Assembly: GCF_003584135.1 (NCBI RefSeq)
Contig: NZ_QXFI01000013.1
Span: forward strand, 186,001-250,000
Direction: 5' to 3'
Source: Flagellimonas pelagia
GTDB lineage: Bacteria > Bacteroidota > Bacteroidia > Flavobacteriales > Flavobacteriaceae
DNA length: 64,000 nt
This document shows, in pieces, positions 1 to 8,772 of the stretch (positions within the stretch are counted from its first letter, which is position 1; each line of letters begins with the position of its first letter). The translations under genes were made by a program, and so were the position numbers. The notes beneath the pieces were generated by a model, which made no database searches, had not been told where the DNA came from, and saw only the letters and a program-made list of their open reading frames with translations.

Positions 1-785
1 TAAACACCGATCAGGACAATGCCATTCTTTTTGAGGATGTCCCAGAAGAAAATCTAGAGGAGACACGAGCTTATTTTTTACAATTGGGCTCTCAAATTTC
101 CAAGGAGTTGAATACCGTTGGTTTTGAGTACTGCCCTGCGGAGATGATGGCTTCCAACCCTTCGTGGTGCCATAGTCTCAGTGAGTGGAAACATGTTACC
201 TCACATTGGATCAACAATCCCGGCCCGGAGGAAATTCTGCTTTCTTCTATCTTTTTTGACTATAATGTGACCTACGGCAGCAAAGCCTTGGCCGATGAAC
301 TGTCCCATAGCATTTTTGACCATGCCAACCACTATCCACAATTTTTGACGCACTTGGCCAGTGGTGCCATGCAAAACCCATCACCATCAGGGTTCTTTAG
401 GGATTTTTTGGTAGAACAGGATGGGGAGCACAAGGATTTTTTCGACCTAAAACTTCGCGCCTTGATGCCTATTATTGATGCAGCTAGGGTACTTATCCTC
501 TCCCACTCCATTAAATCCATCAACAATACAGCGGAGCGATACGAGAAATTGGCCGAGTTGGAACCCAACAACCGTGAACTCTTTTTGGCGTGTTCGTATG
601 CTAGTAAAGCCTTGTTGAAATTTAGGACCCGCCAAGGGCTGTTGCACAACGATTCGGGCAGGTTCATAGCCTTGGACCAATTGAACAAGGAAGAAAAAAT
701 AAAACTGAAGCGGACCTTCAAAACCATTAAGGAAATCCAATCCCTTATTGAAGTTCGGTTCCAAGTTAAAAACCTATTGCGCTGA
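1..785 (+). CDS. DUF294 nucleotidyltransferase-like protein, C-terminal part (5' end outside window)
   Basis: The reading frame is open from the left edge (first whole codon at base 3) and ends at TGA 783-785, giving about 260 residues. It opens with the motif TDQDNAILFEDV, the metal-binding strand of the DUF294 (GlnD-type) nucleotidyltransferase fold, and continues into a helical DUF294_C domain with the typical SIFFDYNVTYG segment. Full-length members carry CBS or cyclic-nucleotide-binding domains upstream, which would lie outside the window. The family commonly sits with an exonuclease and a sodium:solute symporter, as here, and is thought to act in signalling. No enzyme activity can be read from the fragment. 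The stop overlaps the next start by one base, so the two genes are probably co-transcribed. Confidence 0.85.
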   Translation, partial: NTDQDNAILFEDVPEENLEETRAYFLQLGSQISKELNTVGFEYCPAEMMASNPSWCHSLSEWKHVTSHWINNPGPEEILLSSIFFDYNVTYGSKALADELSHSIFDHANHYPQFLTHLASGAMQNPSPSGFFRDFLVEQDGEHKDFFDLKLRALMPIIDAARVLILSHSIKSINNTAERYEKLAELEPNNRELFLACSYASKALLKFRTRQGLLHNDSGRFIALDQLNKEEKIKLKRTFKTIKEIQSLIEVRFQVKNLLR

Positions 786-1462
786 TGTGGTTTTTCTCCA
801 AAAAGAAACAACTGGAATTCCCTGATTTTTGGTGGGCCTACGAGGAGCACTTCAAACATCCGTTGCCAGAGCTGATCAAGGACAATACCTTCATCGTATT
901 GGATACTGAAACCACTGGTTTTAATTTGACCAAGGATCGAATGCTCTGCATTGGGGCCCTTAAATTGAAAGACAATAATATAGTGGTAAAGGATAGTTTT
1001 GAGGTATACATTGAACAGGAACACTATGATGTAGGAAGTGCAGAAATACATGGAATCCTTAAAAAAAGTAAGCGTAATAGAACTTCGGAGCTAGAAGCTT
1101 TGAAACAATTTTTGGTCTATATTGAAAACCATGTATTGGTGGGGCACCATGTGATGTTCGATGTAAACATGATCAATGCCGCTTTAAAAAGGAACGGGCT
1201 ACCTAAGTTGAAAAATGAAAACTTGGACACGGAATCCTTATATAAACGCACACTTTTGATATCCACTGTTGTCCAAAAAAAGGACCGGTATACTTTGGAT
1301 GATCTAGCCAAAAAATTCAGTATTTCTAGAAAGGATCGGCATACAGCTCTAGGTGATGCATTCATCACCGCCATAGCTTTTCTAAGAACCATTGAAAAAT
1401 TGAAATCCAAAAAATTAAAGGACCTCATTCGAAAACAAGGCCCTTTACGATTTGGTCTATAA
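785..1462 (+). CDS. 3'-5' exonuclease, DnaQ-like DEDDh family
   Basis: This 225-residue protein has the complete DEDDh exonuclease set: Asp40 and Glu42 in VLDTETTG, Asp126 in GHHVMFDV, and His186 and Asp191 in RHTALGD. The family uses two metal ions to remove nucleotides from 3' ends of DNA or RNA. It is not the replicative epsilon subunit, because it has an extra N-terminal stretch rich in aromatic residues and no polymerase-binding tail. Its start overlaps the stop of the DUF294 gene, and it faces acs end to end with an 8-bp gap. Exonucleases of this type recur beside symporter/DUF294 clusters, but their role there is unknown. Confidence 0.88.
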   Translation: MWFFSKKKQLEFPDFWWAYEEHFKHPLPELIKDNTFIVLDTETTGFNLTKDRMLCIGALKLKDNNIVVKDSFEVYIEQEHYDVGSAEIHGILKKSKRNRTSELEALKQFLVYIENHVLVGHHVMFDVNMINAALKRNGLPKLKNENLDTESLYKRTLLISTVVQKKDRYTLDDLAKKFSISRKDRHTALGDAFITAIAFLRTIEKLKSKKLKDLIRKQGPLRFGL

Positions 1463-1470
1463 AATTGGAT

Positions 1471-3378
1471 TTATAGACTTTCCTTCATGATCTGTTCCAC
1501 CACTTCTGGATTCAGTAATGTGGAAGTATCCCCTAAATTGCTTGTGTCCTTGGAAGCTATTTTTCTTAAGATACGACGCATGATTTTACCACTGCGTGTC
1601 TTGGGCAATCCGGGAACAAACTGAATTTTATCCAGTTTCGCTATAGGACCTATGTGTTCCGTGATCAACTGATTGATCTCTTTGGCCAAGTTTTCCCTAT
1701 TACGGTATTCTCCGGTTTCCTTCAAAATGATATAGCCATACAGTGCATTCCCTTTGATGTCATGTGGGAACCCAACAATGGCCGATTCCGCAACGGCTGG
1801 GTGTTCGTTGATGGCATCCTCTATAGGCGCCGTTCCAAGATTGTGTCCGGAAACAATGATCACGTCATCCACCCTACCTGTGATTCGGTAATAGCCCACT
1901 TCGTCCCTCAAGGCACCATCACCAGTGAAATATTTTCCTTCAAAAGCTGAAAAATAGGTATCCTTGTAGCGCTCGTGATTGCCCCAAATGGTTCGGGCAA
2001 TGGAAGGCCATGGAAATTTGATACACAATCTTCCATCCACTTGGTTGCCTTTGATCTCTTTTCCGTTTTCGTCCATCAACGCTGGCTGGATACCCGGCAT
2101 GGGCAAGGTAGCATAAGTGGGCTTGGTCGGTGTGGAATATGGTATAGGTGAAATCAAGATACCCCCGGTTTCCGTTTGCCACCATGTATCCACAATCGGA
2201 CATTTTTTATCTCCAACATGGTCGTTGTACCAGTGCCATGCCTCTTCGTTAATGGGTTCCCCAACAGTACCCAATACCTTTAAACTGGAGAGGTCATATT
2301 TGGTCACAAAATCCAAATTTTCCTTGGCCAAGGCCCTGATGGCCGTTGGGGCCGTATAGAATTGGGTCACCTTATGTTTTTGGACCACTTCCCAGAACCT
2401 TCCAAAATCCGGATAGGAGGGCACTCCTTCGAACATCACCGTGGTGGCTCCATTTGCCAATGGTCCATACACGATGTAGGAATGTCCAGTAATCCAACCG
2501 ATATCGGCGGTACACCAATAGATGTCTTCTTCCTTATACTGGAACACATTCTTAAACGTATAGGCGGTGTACACCATATAGCCGCCAGTGGTATGTACCA
2601 TCCCTTTGGGGCGACCCGTTGATCCTGAAGTATACAAAATGAACAAAGGATCTTCTGAATCCATAATTTCAGGGGAGCAATCGGCATAAGCCTTATCCAA
2701 AAGGGGTTGAACCCATTGATCGCGACCCTCTTTCATGTTGATCTCGCTACCCGTGCGTTTTGTCACCAGCACCGATTTTACTTCGGGACATTGTTCCAAA
2801 GCATCATCCACAATTCCTTTTAAATCGATAGTCTTGCTGCCCCTGTATGATCCATCGGAAGTCAATACCATTTTTGCACCACAGTCGTTGATCCTCGTAG
2901 CCAAGGCCGTGGACGAAAATCCAGCAAAAACGACGGAGTGTACGGCACCAATACGCGCACAGGCCAATACCGCAATGGCCAAATCCGGAATCATGGGCAA
3001 ATAGATGACAACCCTGTCCCCTTTCTCCACACCTTGGTCCTTCAACACATTGGCATACCGACAGACCCTTTCATGCAACTGAAGATAGGTGATATGCTCG
3101 GCCGGTTCGTTGGGGTCGTTGGGCTCAAAAAGAATGGCGGTCTTATCTCCCCGAATGCTCAAATGCCTATCAATACAGTTTTCGGTGATGTTCAGTTTTG
3201 CCCCATCGAACCATTTGATCTCTGGTTTGCTAAAATCCCATTCCAATACTGAATTCCATTTCTTTCTCCAGAGAAAATGTTCTTCCGCAACCTCTTCCCA
3301 AAAACCTTCTGGATTTCTGACCGATTTACGGTACACCTGAAAATATTCCTCCAAGTGCTTGATATGATAATTACTCAT
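1471..3378 (-). CDS. acs: Acetyl-CoA synthetase
   Basis: The protein is 635 residues, the normal length for AMP-forming acetyl-CoA synthetase. It makes acetyl-CoA from acetate, ATP and CoA through acetyl-AMP in the cytoplasm. The ATP-binding loop YTSGSTGRPKG lies near residue 250, and the C-terminal segment KTRSGKIMRR contains Lys598, the lysine whose acetylation inactivates the enzyme in other bacteria. The N-terminal ACAS domain and the TWWQTETGG acetate-pocket motif are present. The gene follows the kinase/regulator pair on the same strand after a 58-bp spacer and serves the acetate symporter encoded upstream. A regulatory link with the symporter-like kinase is an inference from position. 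Confidence 0.97.
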   Translation of the reverse strand: MSNYHIKHLEEYFQVYRKSVRNPEGFWEEVAEEHFLWRKKWNSVLEWDFSKPEIKWFDGAKLNITENCIDRHLSIRGDKTAILFEPNDPNEPAEHITYLQLHERVCRYANVLKDQGVEKGDRVVIYLPMIPDLAIAVLACARIGAVHSVVFAGFSSTALATRINDCGAKMVLTSDGSYRGSKTIDLKGIVDDALEQCPEVKSVLVTKRTGSEINMKEGRDQWVQPLLDKAYADCSPEIMDSEDPLFILYTSGSTGRPKGMVHTTGGYMVYTAYTFKNVFQYKEEDIYWCTADIGWITGHSYIVYGPLANGATTVMFEGVPSYPDFGRFWEVVQKHKVTQFYTAPTAIRALAKENLDFVTKYDLSSLKVLGTVGEPINEEAWHWYNDHVGDKKCPIVDTWWQTETGGILISPIPYSTPTKPTYATLPMPGIQPALMDENGKEIKGNQVDGRLCIKFPWPSIARTIWGNHERYKDTYFSAFEGKYFTGDGALRDEVGYYRITGRVDDVIIVSGHNLGTAPIEDAINEHPAVAESAIVGFPHDIKGNALYGYIILKETGEYRNRENLAKEINQLITEHIGPIAKLDKIQFVPGLPKTRSGKIMRRILRKIASKDTSNLGDTSTLLNPEVVEQIMKESL

Positions 3379-3436
3379 CTAATGATATGTTTAGTTAATA
3401 TTAGTTTCGTTATAAATTTGTTGATGGGGGGTTATG

Positions 3437-3799
3437 TTATGTGATCATTTCCTCCACATCACTGATGATTTTTTTTATGGAAAAAGGCTTGGTCATGTAC
3501 CCATCCGCACCCATTTTCAATCCTTTTTCAATGTCCTTTTCCTTGCTTTTTGCGGAGAGAAACACCACTTTGGTCTGTCCTAAATTTTCGCTTTCTCGAA
3601 TTCTCTTCAAGGTTTCATAACCATCCATCTGAGGCATCATGATGTCCAAAAGAATCAAATCCGGTTTCTCCCGCTCCGCAATCTCCAGGGCTTCTGTTCC
3701 ATCCCGGGCGATAAATACCCCAAAATCCTTTTTCTTAAAGGCATATTCCAAGGACATTACAATGTTGGGTTCATCATCCACGATCAAAATTTTCTTCAT
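3437..3799 (-). CDS. Single-domain response regulator (CheY-like)
   Basis: This 120-residue protein is one receiver domain with no output domain. From the ATG at 3799 the phospho-acceptor is Asp52 (LLDIMMPQMDG), the acidic pair is Asp8/Asp9, the switch residue is Ser82 and the conserved lysine is Lys104 (MTKPF). The ATG lies two bases past the stop of the kinase gene; a TTG two codons upstream would overlap that stop and is less likely. The tight spacing makes it the probable partner of the symporter-kinase. With no DNA-binding domain it must act through another protein or as a phosphorelay step. Confidence 0.9.
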   Translation of the reverse strand: MKKILIVDDEPNIVMSLEYAFKKKDFGVFIARDGTEALEIAEREKPDLILLDIMMPQMDGYETLKRIRESENLGQTKVVFLSAKSKEKDIEKGLKMGADGYMTKPFSIKKIISDVEEMIT

Positions 3800-3801
3800 G
3801 T

Positions 3802-6492
3802 TCAATTCCTGCTTTTGGGCAGTTCAAAAACCAAACGTGCCCCTTTCTTAAATCCTTTGTCCACCCATATGGAACCCTTATGGCCCTCCATAATTTTTTT
3901 GCAAATGGCAAGGCCCAACCCACTACCCTGTGGCTTTTTGGTGTTCTGGTTCTTAGATTGATAAAACTTGTCGAAAATGTAGGCTTGGTCCTCTACCGGA
4001 ATGCCACGTCCGTTATCCTCAACGGATACTCTCAAAGCTTTATCCCCATCCTCCAAATGGATTTTGATGGTTCCTGTATGTGGTTCCGTAAATTTAAGGG
4101 AATTGGACAGCAAATTCGTCAAAACCTGCAATATTCGGTCTTCATCAAAGGGTACTTCCAGATTTTCCCGTTCTGTGAACTCGATGCCCACTTGCTTTTT
4201 GGCCGCTATTTGTTCTACACCCTTGATCGCTTTTTTTATGGTTTTGTTGATCTTACGTTTTTTAATATCAAGTTCTGTTCTGTTGTCCGACAACTTTTCA
4301 AGATCGAGGATGTTATGGATCAACGTATCCAATCTATCCGTATCGCGACTGATGTTCTCCAGGAATTGTTTGCGCAGTTCTGGCGGCATGTCATCATCCT
4401 CCAACACTTCGGAAGCGGCCTTAATGGACGTTATTGGGGTTTTTAACTCGTGTGCCACGGTATCCAGGAACTCATCTTTTTGTCTATCCTGTAATAGCAA
4501 CTCTTCATTGGCTTCCTTAAGTTGATGGGCCATGGCGGTAAGCTGTTCGGATTTTTCAAAGAGGAGTTTGTTGTTGGCCTTAGTCTCCTTGCTCTCTTCC
4601 AAAATATTGAGTACCTCTACCAAACTGATAGGTGTTTCCTTGGATACCGAAGACAGCAAAATCTTGGCCGATGCGCTACCGATACTTCCGGTCAACAACT
4701 TTTCCGAAAAGTTGATCAAACGGGCATCCGCTTTTTCTTCGGCATCAGAAATGTTATGCTTTTTATTGAATACCCGTAGTGCACGATTGGTCCTTGTCTC
4801 TCCCAAAAACCTGCTCAACAATCTTTTGATATCTGCTACATAGGCCTCTCCTTTCCACACAAAGGCACCTTCCTGAAGGTTTTCGTAATTAGCATGGTTC
4901 ACAAACATCTCGGCATAGTTCCGTTCCCTGTAATTTCCCTTGTTACGAAGCGAAAACCCAACAAAGAACAAGGTATTGAACGACAAGCTCCACAAAAAGG
5001 CGTTGCTCTCCGGTGTTAGATAGTCCAGTCCGAACAGTTGAGCCGGTTTAAGCCAAGAATAACCGAAAAGGCCTTCTTCCACAAACTTGACATTGGGCAT
5101 AATTACCTGACTAATAAACGGTAATAAAAGTGTATAAAATACAACTGCAACACCTACTAGAATACCTATTTCAGCTCCTCGTGCCGTTCCCCTCCTCCAG
5201 GTCAACCCAAGAAAAAAGGAAGGGGCTAATTGGGCAATGAGCACAAAAGAAATCAACCCGATTGAAAAAAGTGAAAGTTGGGCTGAGAAATTCACATAGA
5301 AGAAATAAGCGATAACGATCAAGAAAAAAATAGCTACACGACGTATATTCTTGATTCTTTTGGTGTTTTCCTCTGGATTGCCTTCCACCAATTTTTTGAT
5401 AAAACCATAGGGTATCACAATATTGTTGCTCACCATGGTGGACAGTGCCAAGGTAGAGACCACGATCATGGAAATCACAGCGGTAAAACCACCAATGAAC
5501 ACCATCAATACCAAGCCTTGGTTGTTTTGTTGTAAAGGCAGTAAAAGAGAATAATAATCGTGGTTGACTACATCAGGAAGGCGAATGTTACCTGCCCATG
5601 CAATGAAAATCACAAAAAGATTGAAGAGCAAAAGATACAAGGGAAACAGCCAAATGGCCTTTTTCAAATAATTTTCATTGTCGTTTTCTACCACCGCCAC
5701 ATGAAATTGTCTGGGCAACAAAAAAATGGCGAAAAATGATAGGCAAATGGTAAACAACCAATTGAAGCCATTTTCCAACCCCCCAAGGGAAGTCAGTTGA
5801 TGAAAATTGTTTCTCATGGAAGCCTGTTCATACAAATCGGTGGTCCCATCAAAAAGATAGTAGGTCACATAAATGCCAATGGCCAAGAAGAACAGTAACT
5901 TTAGAACGGATTCAAAGGCCACGGTAGCAATGATACCCTTTTTATGCTGGGAAGTATCCGTGGAACGGGTACCGTAAAAAGCGACAAAAACCGCAATGAG
6001 CAATGCAATATAAAAAGTGGAATCGTCTAGAAACCCTGTGGAAACATAACTGTTTTCTGTTGAAATCAAGGAAAATGTTTCCGAAACGGCCTTTAACTGA
6101 AGGGAAATGTAGGGGATGATGGCCAACAAACAGGTGATGGTCACCAAGGCTCCCAAAAATCTGTTGTTGCCATACCGCATCGAGATAAAATCAGCGATGC
6201 TAGATATTTTATGTTGCTTGGAGATGCGAATAACCTTTTTCATCACCACGATCCATAACGGCAGGGAAATGACAGGGCCCAAATAAATGGCCAAAAAGCT
6301 GATACCCGACCGAGATGCAATGCCCACACTCCCATAATAGGTCCATGCCGTACAATACACCGCTAAGGAAAGGGTATACACGTATGGATTGTTGGTCCAC
6401 TTGCCTCGGGGGTTCTTCTCAGCAAAATAGGCCAATACAAAAAGCATGGCCAAATACATCACAATTATAAGTCCTACCACGTAATTACTCAT
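3802..6492 (-). CDS. Sodium:solute symporter-histidine kinase fusion (CbrA/PutP-type sensor)
   Basis: The 896-residue protein joins an SSS-family domain of about 13 membrane helices (roughly residues 1-560) to a cytoplasmic kinase. A coiled linker precedes the HisKA box (DEFLDTVAHELKTPITSIK, near residue 660), followed by the N box (NLLSNSLKF), the G1 box (VEDNGRGIP) and the G2 box (GSGLGLAICKKI). This is the CbrA architecture, in which a permease-like module senses or transports a small nutrient and drives phosphorylation. Its place between acs and the acetate symporter makes acetate or a related carboxylate a plausible signal; that is inference. It overlaps the upstream 64-residue gene by 8 bp and is followed two bases later by the receiver gene. 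Confidence 0.93.
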   Translation of the reverse strand: MSNYVVGLIIVMYLAMLFVLAYFAEKNPRGKWTNNPYVYTLSLAVYCTAWTYYGSVGIASRSGISFLAIYLGPVISLPLWIVVMKKVIRISKQHKISSIADFISMRYGNNRFLGALVTITCLLAIIPYISLQLKAVSETFSLISTENSYVSTGFLDDSTFYIALLIAVFVAFYGTRSTDTSQHKKGIIATVAFESVLKLLFFLAIGIYVTYYLFDGTTDLYEQASMRNNFHQLTSLGGLENGFNWLFTICLSFFAIFLLPRQFHVAVVENDNENYLKKAIWLFPLYLLLFNLFVIFIAWAGNIRLPDVVNHDYYSLLLPLQQNNQGLVLMVFIGGFTAVISMIVVSTLALSTMVSNNIVIPYGFIKKLVEGNPEENTKRIKNIRRVAIFFLIVIAYFFYVNFSAQLSLFSIGLISFVLIAQLAPSFFLGLTWRRGTARGAEIGILVGVAVVFYTLLLPFISQVIMPNVKFVEEGLFGYSWLKPAQLFGLDYLTPESNAFLWSLSFNTLFFVGFSLRNKGNYRERNYAEMFVNHANYENLQEGAFVWKGEAYVADIKRLLSRFLGETRTNRALRVFNKKHNISDAEEKADARLINFSEKLLTGSIGSASAKILLSSVSKETPISLVEVLNILEESKETKANNKLLFEKSEQLTAMAHQLKEANEELLLQDRQKDEFLDTVAHELKTPITSIKAASEVLEDDDMPPELRKQFLENISRDTDRLDTLIHNILDLEKLSDNRTELDIKKRKINKTIKKAIKGVEQIAAKKQVGIEFTERENLEVPFDEDRILQVLTNLLSNSLKFTEPHTGTIKIHLEDGDKALRVSVEDNGRGIPVEDQAYIFDKFYQSKNQNTKKPQGSGLGLAICKKIMEGHKGSIWVDKGFKKGARLVFELPKSRN

Positions 6493-6679
6493 AGAACTTC
6501 CTTAAAATGATATAGGCAAAAATGATGGACAGCAACCAACTCAAAAAAATGGCGACATATAGAATGGGAAAACCAAAAACATGTCCGTCCACATCAAAAA
6601 TGGCCACGAAGGGAACATTCCATAAAAAGAATAGGACTATGGAAATGAGTATCAATTTTTGCTGATGCCTTTTCTTCAT
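6485..6679 (-). CDS. Small two-helix membrane protein upstream of the sensor kinase
   Basis: This 64-residue protein starts with a basic stretch (MKKRHQQK) and has two hydrophobic segments, at about residues 9-30 and 38-60, joined by a short loop with Asp-Val-Asp-Gly. It overlaps the start of the symporter-kinase by 8 bp, which implies translational coupling. Small proteins of this size often accompany sodium:solute symporters (DUF3311- or DUF4212-like subunits), so it may be a subunit of the symporter-like sensor. I do not recognise the family firmly. It begins about 35 bp past the terminator of the actP unit in the direction of transcription. Confidence 0.7.
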   Translation of the reverse strand: MKKRHQQKLILISIVLFFLWNVPFVAIFDVDGHVFGFPILYVAIFLSWLLSIIFAYIILRKFYE

Positions 6680-6713
6680 TTTCTCTTGTTCGTCGGCTTA
6701 CTAAAATTACAAA

Positions 6714-6745
6714 AAACGGTGCGGTAATTTGACACCGCACCGTTT
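6714..6745 (-). terminator. Rho-independent terminator of the porin-DUF4212-actP unit
   Basis: Two perfect 12-bp arms (AAACGGTGCGGT and its complement) flank an 8-base loop, and on the minus strand the stem runs into a T tract of six. It lies 16 bp past the actP stop. It separates the transporter unit from the 64-residue protein/kinase/regulator unit. Confidence 0.85.
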
Positions 6746-6761
6746 ATCACAACCAACTAAA

Positions 6762-8468
6762 TTAATGTGCCGATGCTTCACCTGCACCGCTAGGTATTCT
6801 AATGTGTTCCACAATTTCTTGGACTTCTTCTGGAGGCTCTGCGGTAAATTGGTTCACTGTAAGTGCCACAATAAAGTTGACGATCATGGCAATGGTTCCA
6901 AAACCTTCGGGCGAAATACCAAACCACCAATCACTTTGCAATCCAGCAACCGCTTCTTTTCCTCCATCGAACAAACCAAACTTGAATTTGAGCATGTAGA
7001 AAAGCATGAGGGAGATACCCACAATCATTCCGGAAATAGCCCCTTTGCTGTTCATTTTCTTATAGAAAATACCCAAGATGATAGCAGGGAAAAACGATGC
7101 TGCCGCTAACCCGAAGGCTAGGGCGACCACTGCCGCTACAAATCCGGGTGGGTTGATTCCGAAGTACCCAGCGATCACAACGGCAACGGCTGCAGAAATC
7201 CTTGCGGCCCAAAGCTCTCCTTTTTCTGATAGTTTTGGATTGAATACATTTTTGATTAAGTCATGGGAAATGGAGGATGAAATCACCAACAGTAATCCGG
7301 CTGCAGTGGAAAGGGCAGCTGCCAAACCTCCTGCGGCAACCAAGGCAATGACCCAAGCGGGCAAGTTTGCAATCTCAGGATTTGCCAATACCATGATATC
7401 CCTATCCACAGTCAATTCATTTTTATCGGCAGCACCTACATATTGGATCTTGCCATCACCGTTCTTATCATCATATTTCAACAAACCGGTTTCTTCCCAG
7501 TTTTTGAACCATTGTGGCATGGAGGCATATTCCTTTTCACTGGCGGTCTCGATCAAATTGGTCCTTGCGAACACGGCGACCGCAGGAGCTGTGGTATACA
7601 AGATGGCAATGAGCAACAAGGCCCATCCTGCAGATTTTCTGGCATCCTTAACCCGTTTTACCGTAAAGAAACGAACAATTACGTGTGGTAATCCTGCAGT
7701 ACCCACCATCAAGGCAAGCGTGATGGCAAAAACATCCACCAAACTTTTGGAGCCATCCGTATATTCTGCAAACCCTAATTCAGTGGTAAGCCCATCCAAT
7801 TTATCCAATAGATAGGTTCCATCAGCTACAGTGCCACCCATTCCCAATTGTGGAATTGGGTTTCCTGTCATTTGGAAGGAAATGAAAATAGCGGGCACCA
7901 TAAAGGCAAAGATCAATACACAATATTGGGCCACTTGGGTATAGGTAATTCCCTTCATTCCACCAAGCACGGCGTAGAACAAAACGATGACCATACCGAT
8001 GATTACCCCAGTGTTGATATCCACTTCCAAGAATCTGGAGAAAACGATACCCACGCCACGCATTTGTCCTGCCACATAGGTAAAGGAAACGATCAAGGCG
8101 CATATCACGGCCACGATCCGTGCTGTTCTGGAATAATAACGCTCCCCGATAAAATCAGGCACCGTGAACTTTCCAAATTTTCTCAGGTAAGGTGCCAGCA
8201 ACAAGGCCAGAAGCACGTAGCCACCAGTCCAACCCATTAAATAAACGGCACCATCATACCCGGCAAAGGCGATAATCCCTGCCATGGAAATAAAGGAAGC
8301 TGCCGACATCCAGTCCGCTGCCGTGGCCATTCCGTTGGCCAATGGGGAAACACCCCCGCCAGCAACATAATATTCTTTGGTAGATCCGGCCCTGGACCAA
8401 ATGGCTATGCCGATATATAGGGCGAAAGAAATGCCCACCAATAGATATGTCCATACTTGTACACTCAT
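6762..8468 (-). CDS. actP: Cation/acetate symporter, SSS family
   Basis: This 568-residue SSS-family permease has about 13-14 hydrophobic segments. It has the ActP-type hallmarks: an N-terminal YVAGGGVSPLANGMATAADWMSA region (the discriminator stretch near residues 31-53), the GGMKGITYTQ loop and a long hydrophilic insert near residues 290-350. ActP proteins import acetate and other short-chain monocarboxylates with sodium or protons. The small DUF4212 protein 22 bp upstream is the usual partner of this subgroup. With acs nearby it forms an uptake-activation pathway. The insert contains DDKNGDGKIQYVG, an EF-hand-like acidic loop (compare DxNxDG) that may bind calcium; this detail is only a resemblance. 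Confidence 0.93.
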   Translation of the reverse strand: MSVQVWTYLLVGISFALYIGIAIWSRAGSTKEYYVAGGGVSPLANGMATAADWMSAASFISMAGIIAFAGYDGAVYLMGWTGGYVLLALLLAPYLRKFGKFTVPDFIGERYYSRTARIVAVICALIVSFTYVAGQMRGVGIVFSRFLEVDINTGVIIGMVIVLFYAVLGGMKGITYTQVAQYCVLIFAFMVPAIFISFQMTGNPIPQLGMGGTVADGTYLLDKLDGLTTELGFAEYTDGSKSLVDVFAITLALMVGTAGLPHVIVRFFTVKRVKDARKSAGWALLLIAILYTTAPAVAVFARTNLIETASEKEYASMPQWFKNWEETGLLKYDDKNGDGKIQYVGAADKNELTVDRDIMVLANPEIANLPAWVIALVAAGGLAAALSTAAGLLLVISSSISHDLIKNVFNPKLSEKGELWAARISAAVAVVIAGYFGINPPGFVAAVVALAFGLAAASFFPAIILGIFYKKMNSKGAISGMIVGISLMLFYMLKFKFGLFDGGKEAVAGLQSDWWFGISPEGFGTIAMIVNFIVALTVNQFTAEPPEEVQEIVEHIRIPSGAGEASAH

Positions 8469-8490
8469 AATTCTAGTTTTTGTTGGTTAG

Positions 8491-8754
8491 TTAATCTTCG
8501 TCATAGCCGTATTTTTTGTCCAGTTTGTTCATCAATCGAACGTAGACAAAAATGAGGATGACAAATACATAAATCGACCCTTGTTGTGCGAACCAGAATC
8601 CAAGTTTGAATCCGCCCAAGCGAATGTTGTTCAAAGCATCCTTGAACATGATGCCGGCCCCGTAGGAGACCAAGAACCAAATGGTTAAAAGAATAACCAG
8701 ATACCTCAGGTTTTCTTTCCAATAAGCTGTTGCCTTTTTCTGTTTTTCTGACAT
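8491..8754 (-). CDS. DUF4212 small symporter subunit
   Basis: The 87-residue protein has two membrane helices (about residues 17-35 and 52-72) and a charged C-terminus (KLDKKYGYDED). The segments KATAYWKENLRYL and SYGAGIMF match DUF4212, a family nearly always encoded directly before an SSS-type acetate/monocarboxylate symporter and regarded as its small subunit. It begins 18 bp after the porin stop and ends 22 bp before actP, so the three genes form one operon. Confidence 0.9.
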   Translation of the reverse strand: MSEKQKKATAYWKENLRYLVILLTIWFLVSYGAGIMFKDALNNIRLGGFKLGFWFAQQGSIYVFVILIFVYVRLMNKLDKKYGYDED

Positions 8755-8772
8755 AATTTGTTGGTTTAGTGA

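Noticed and set aside
332..1051. Long minus-strand frame opposite the DUF294 and exonuclease genes
   Set aside because: It overlaps two genes with clear motifs, lacks any recognised domain and reads as an antisense shadow.
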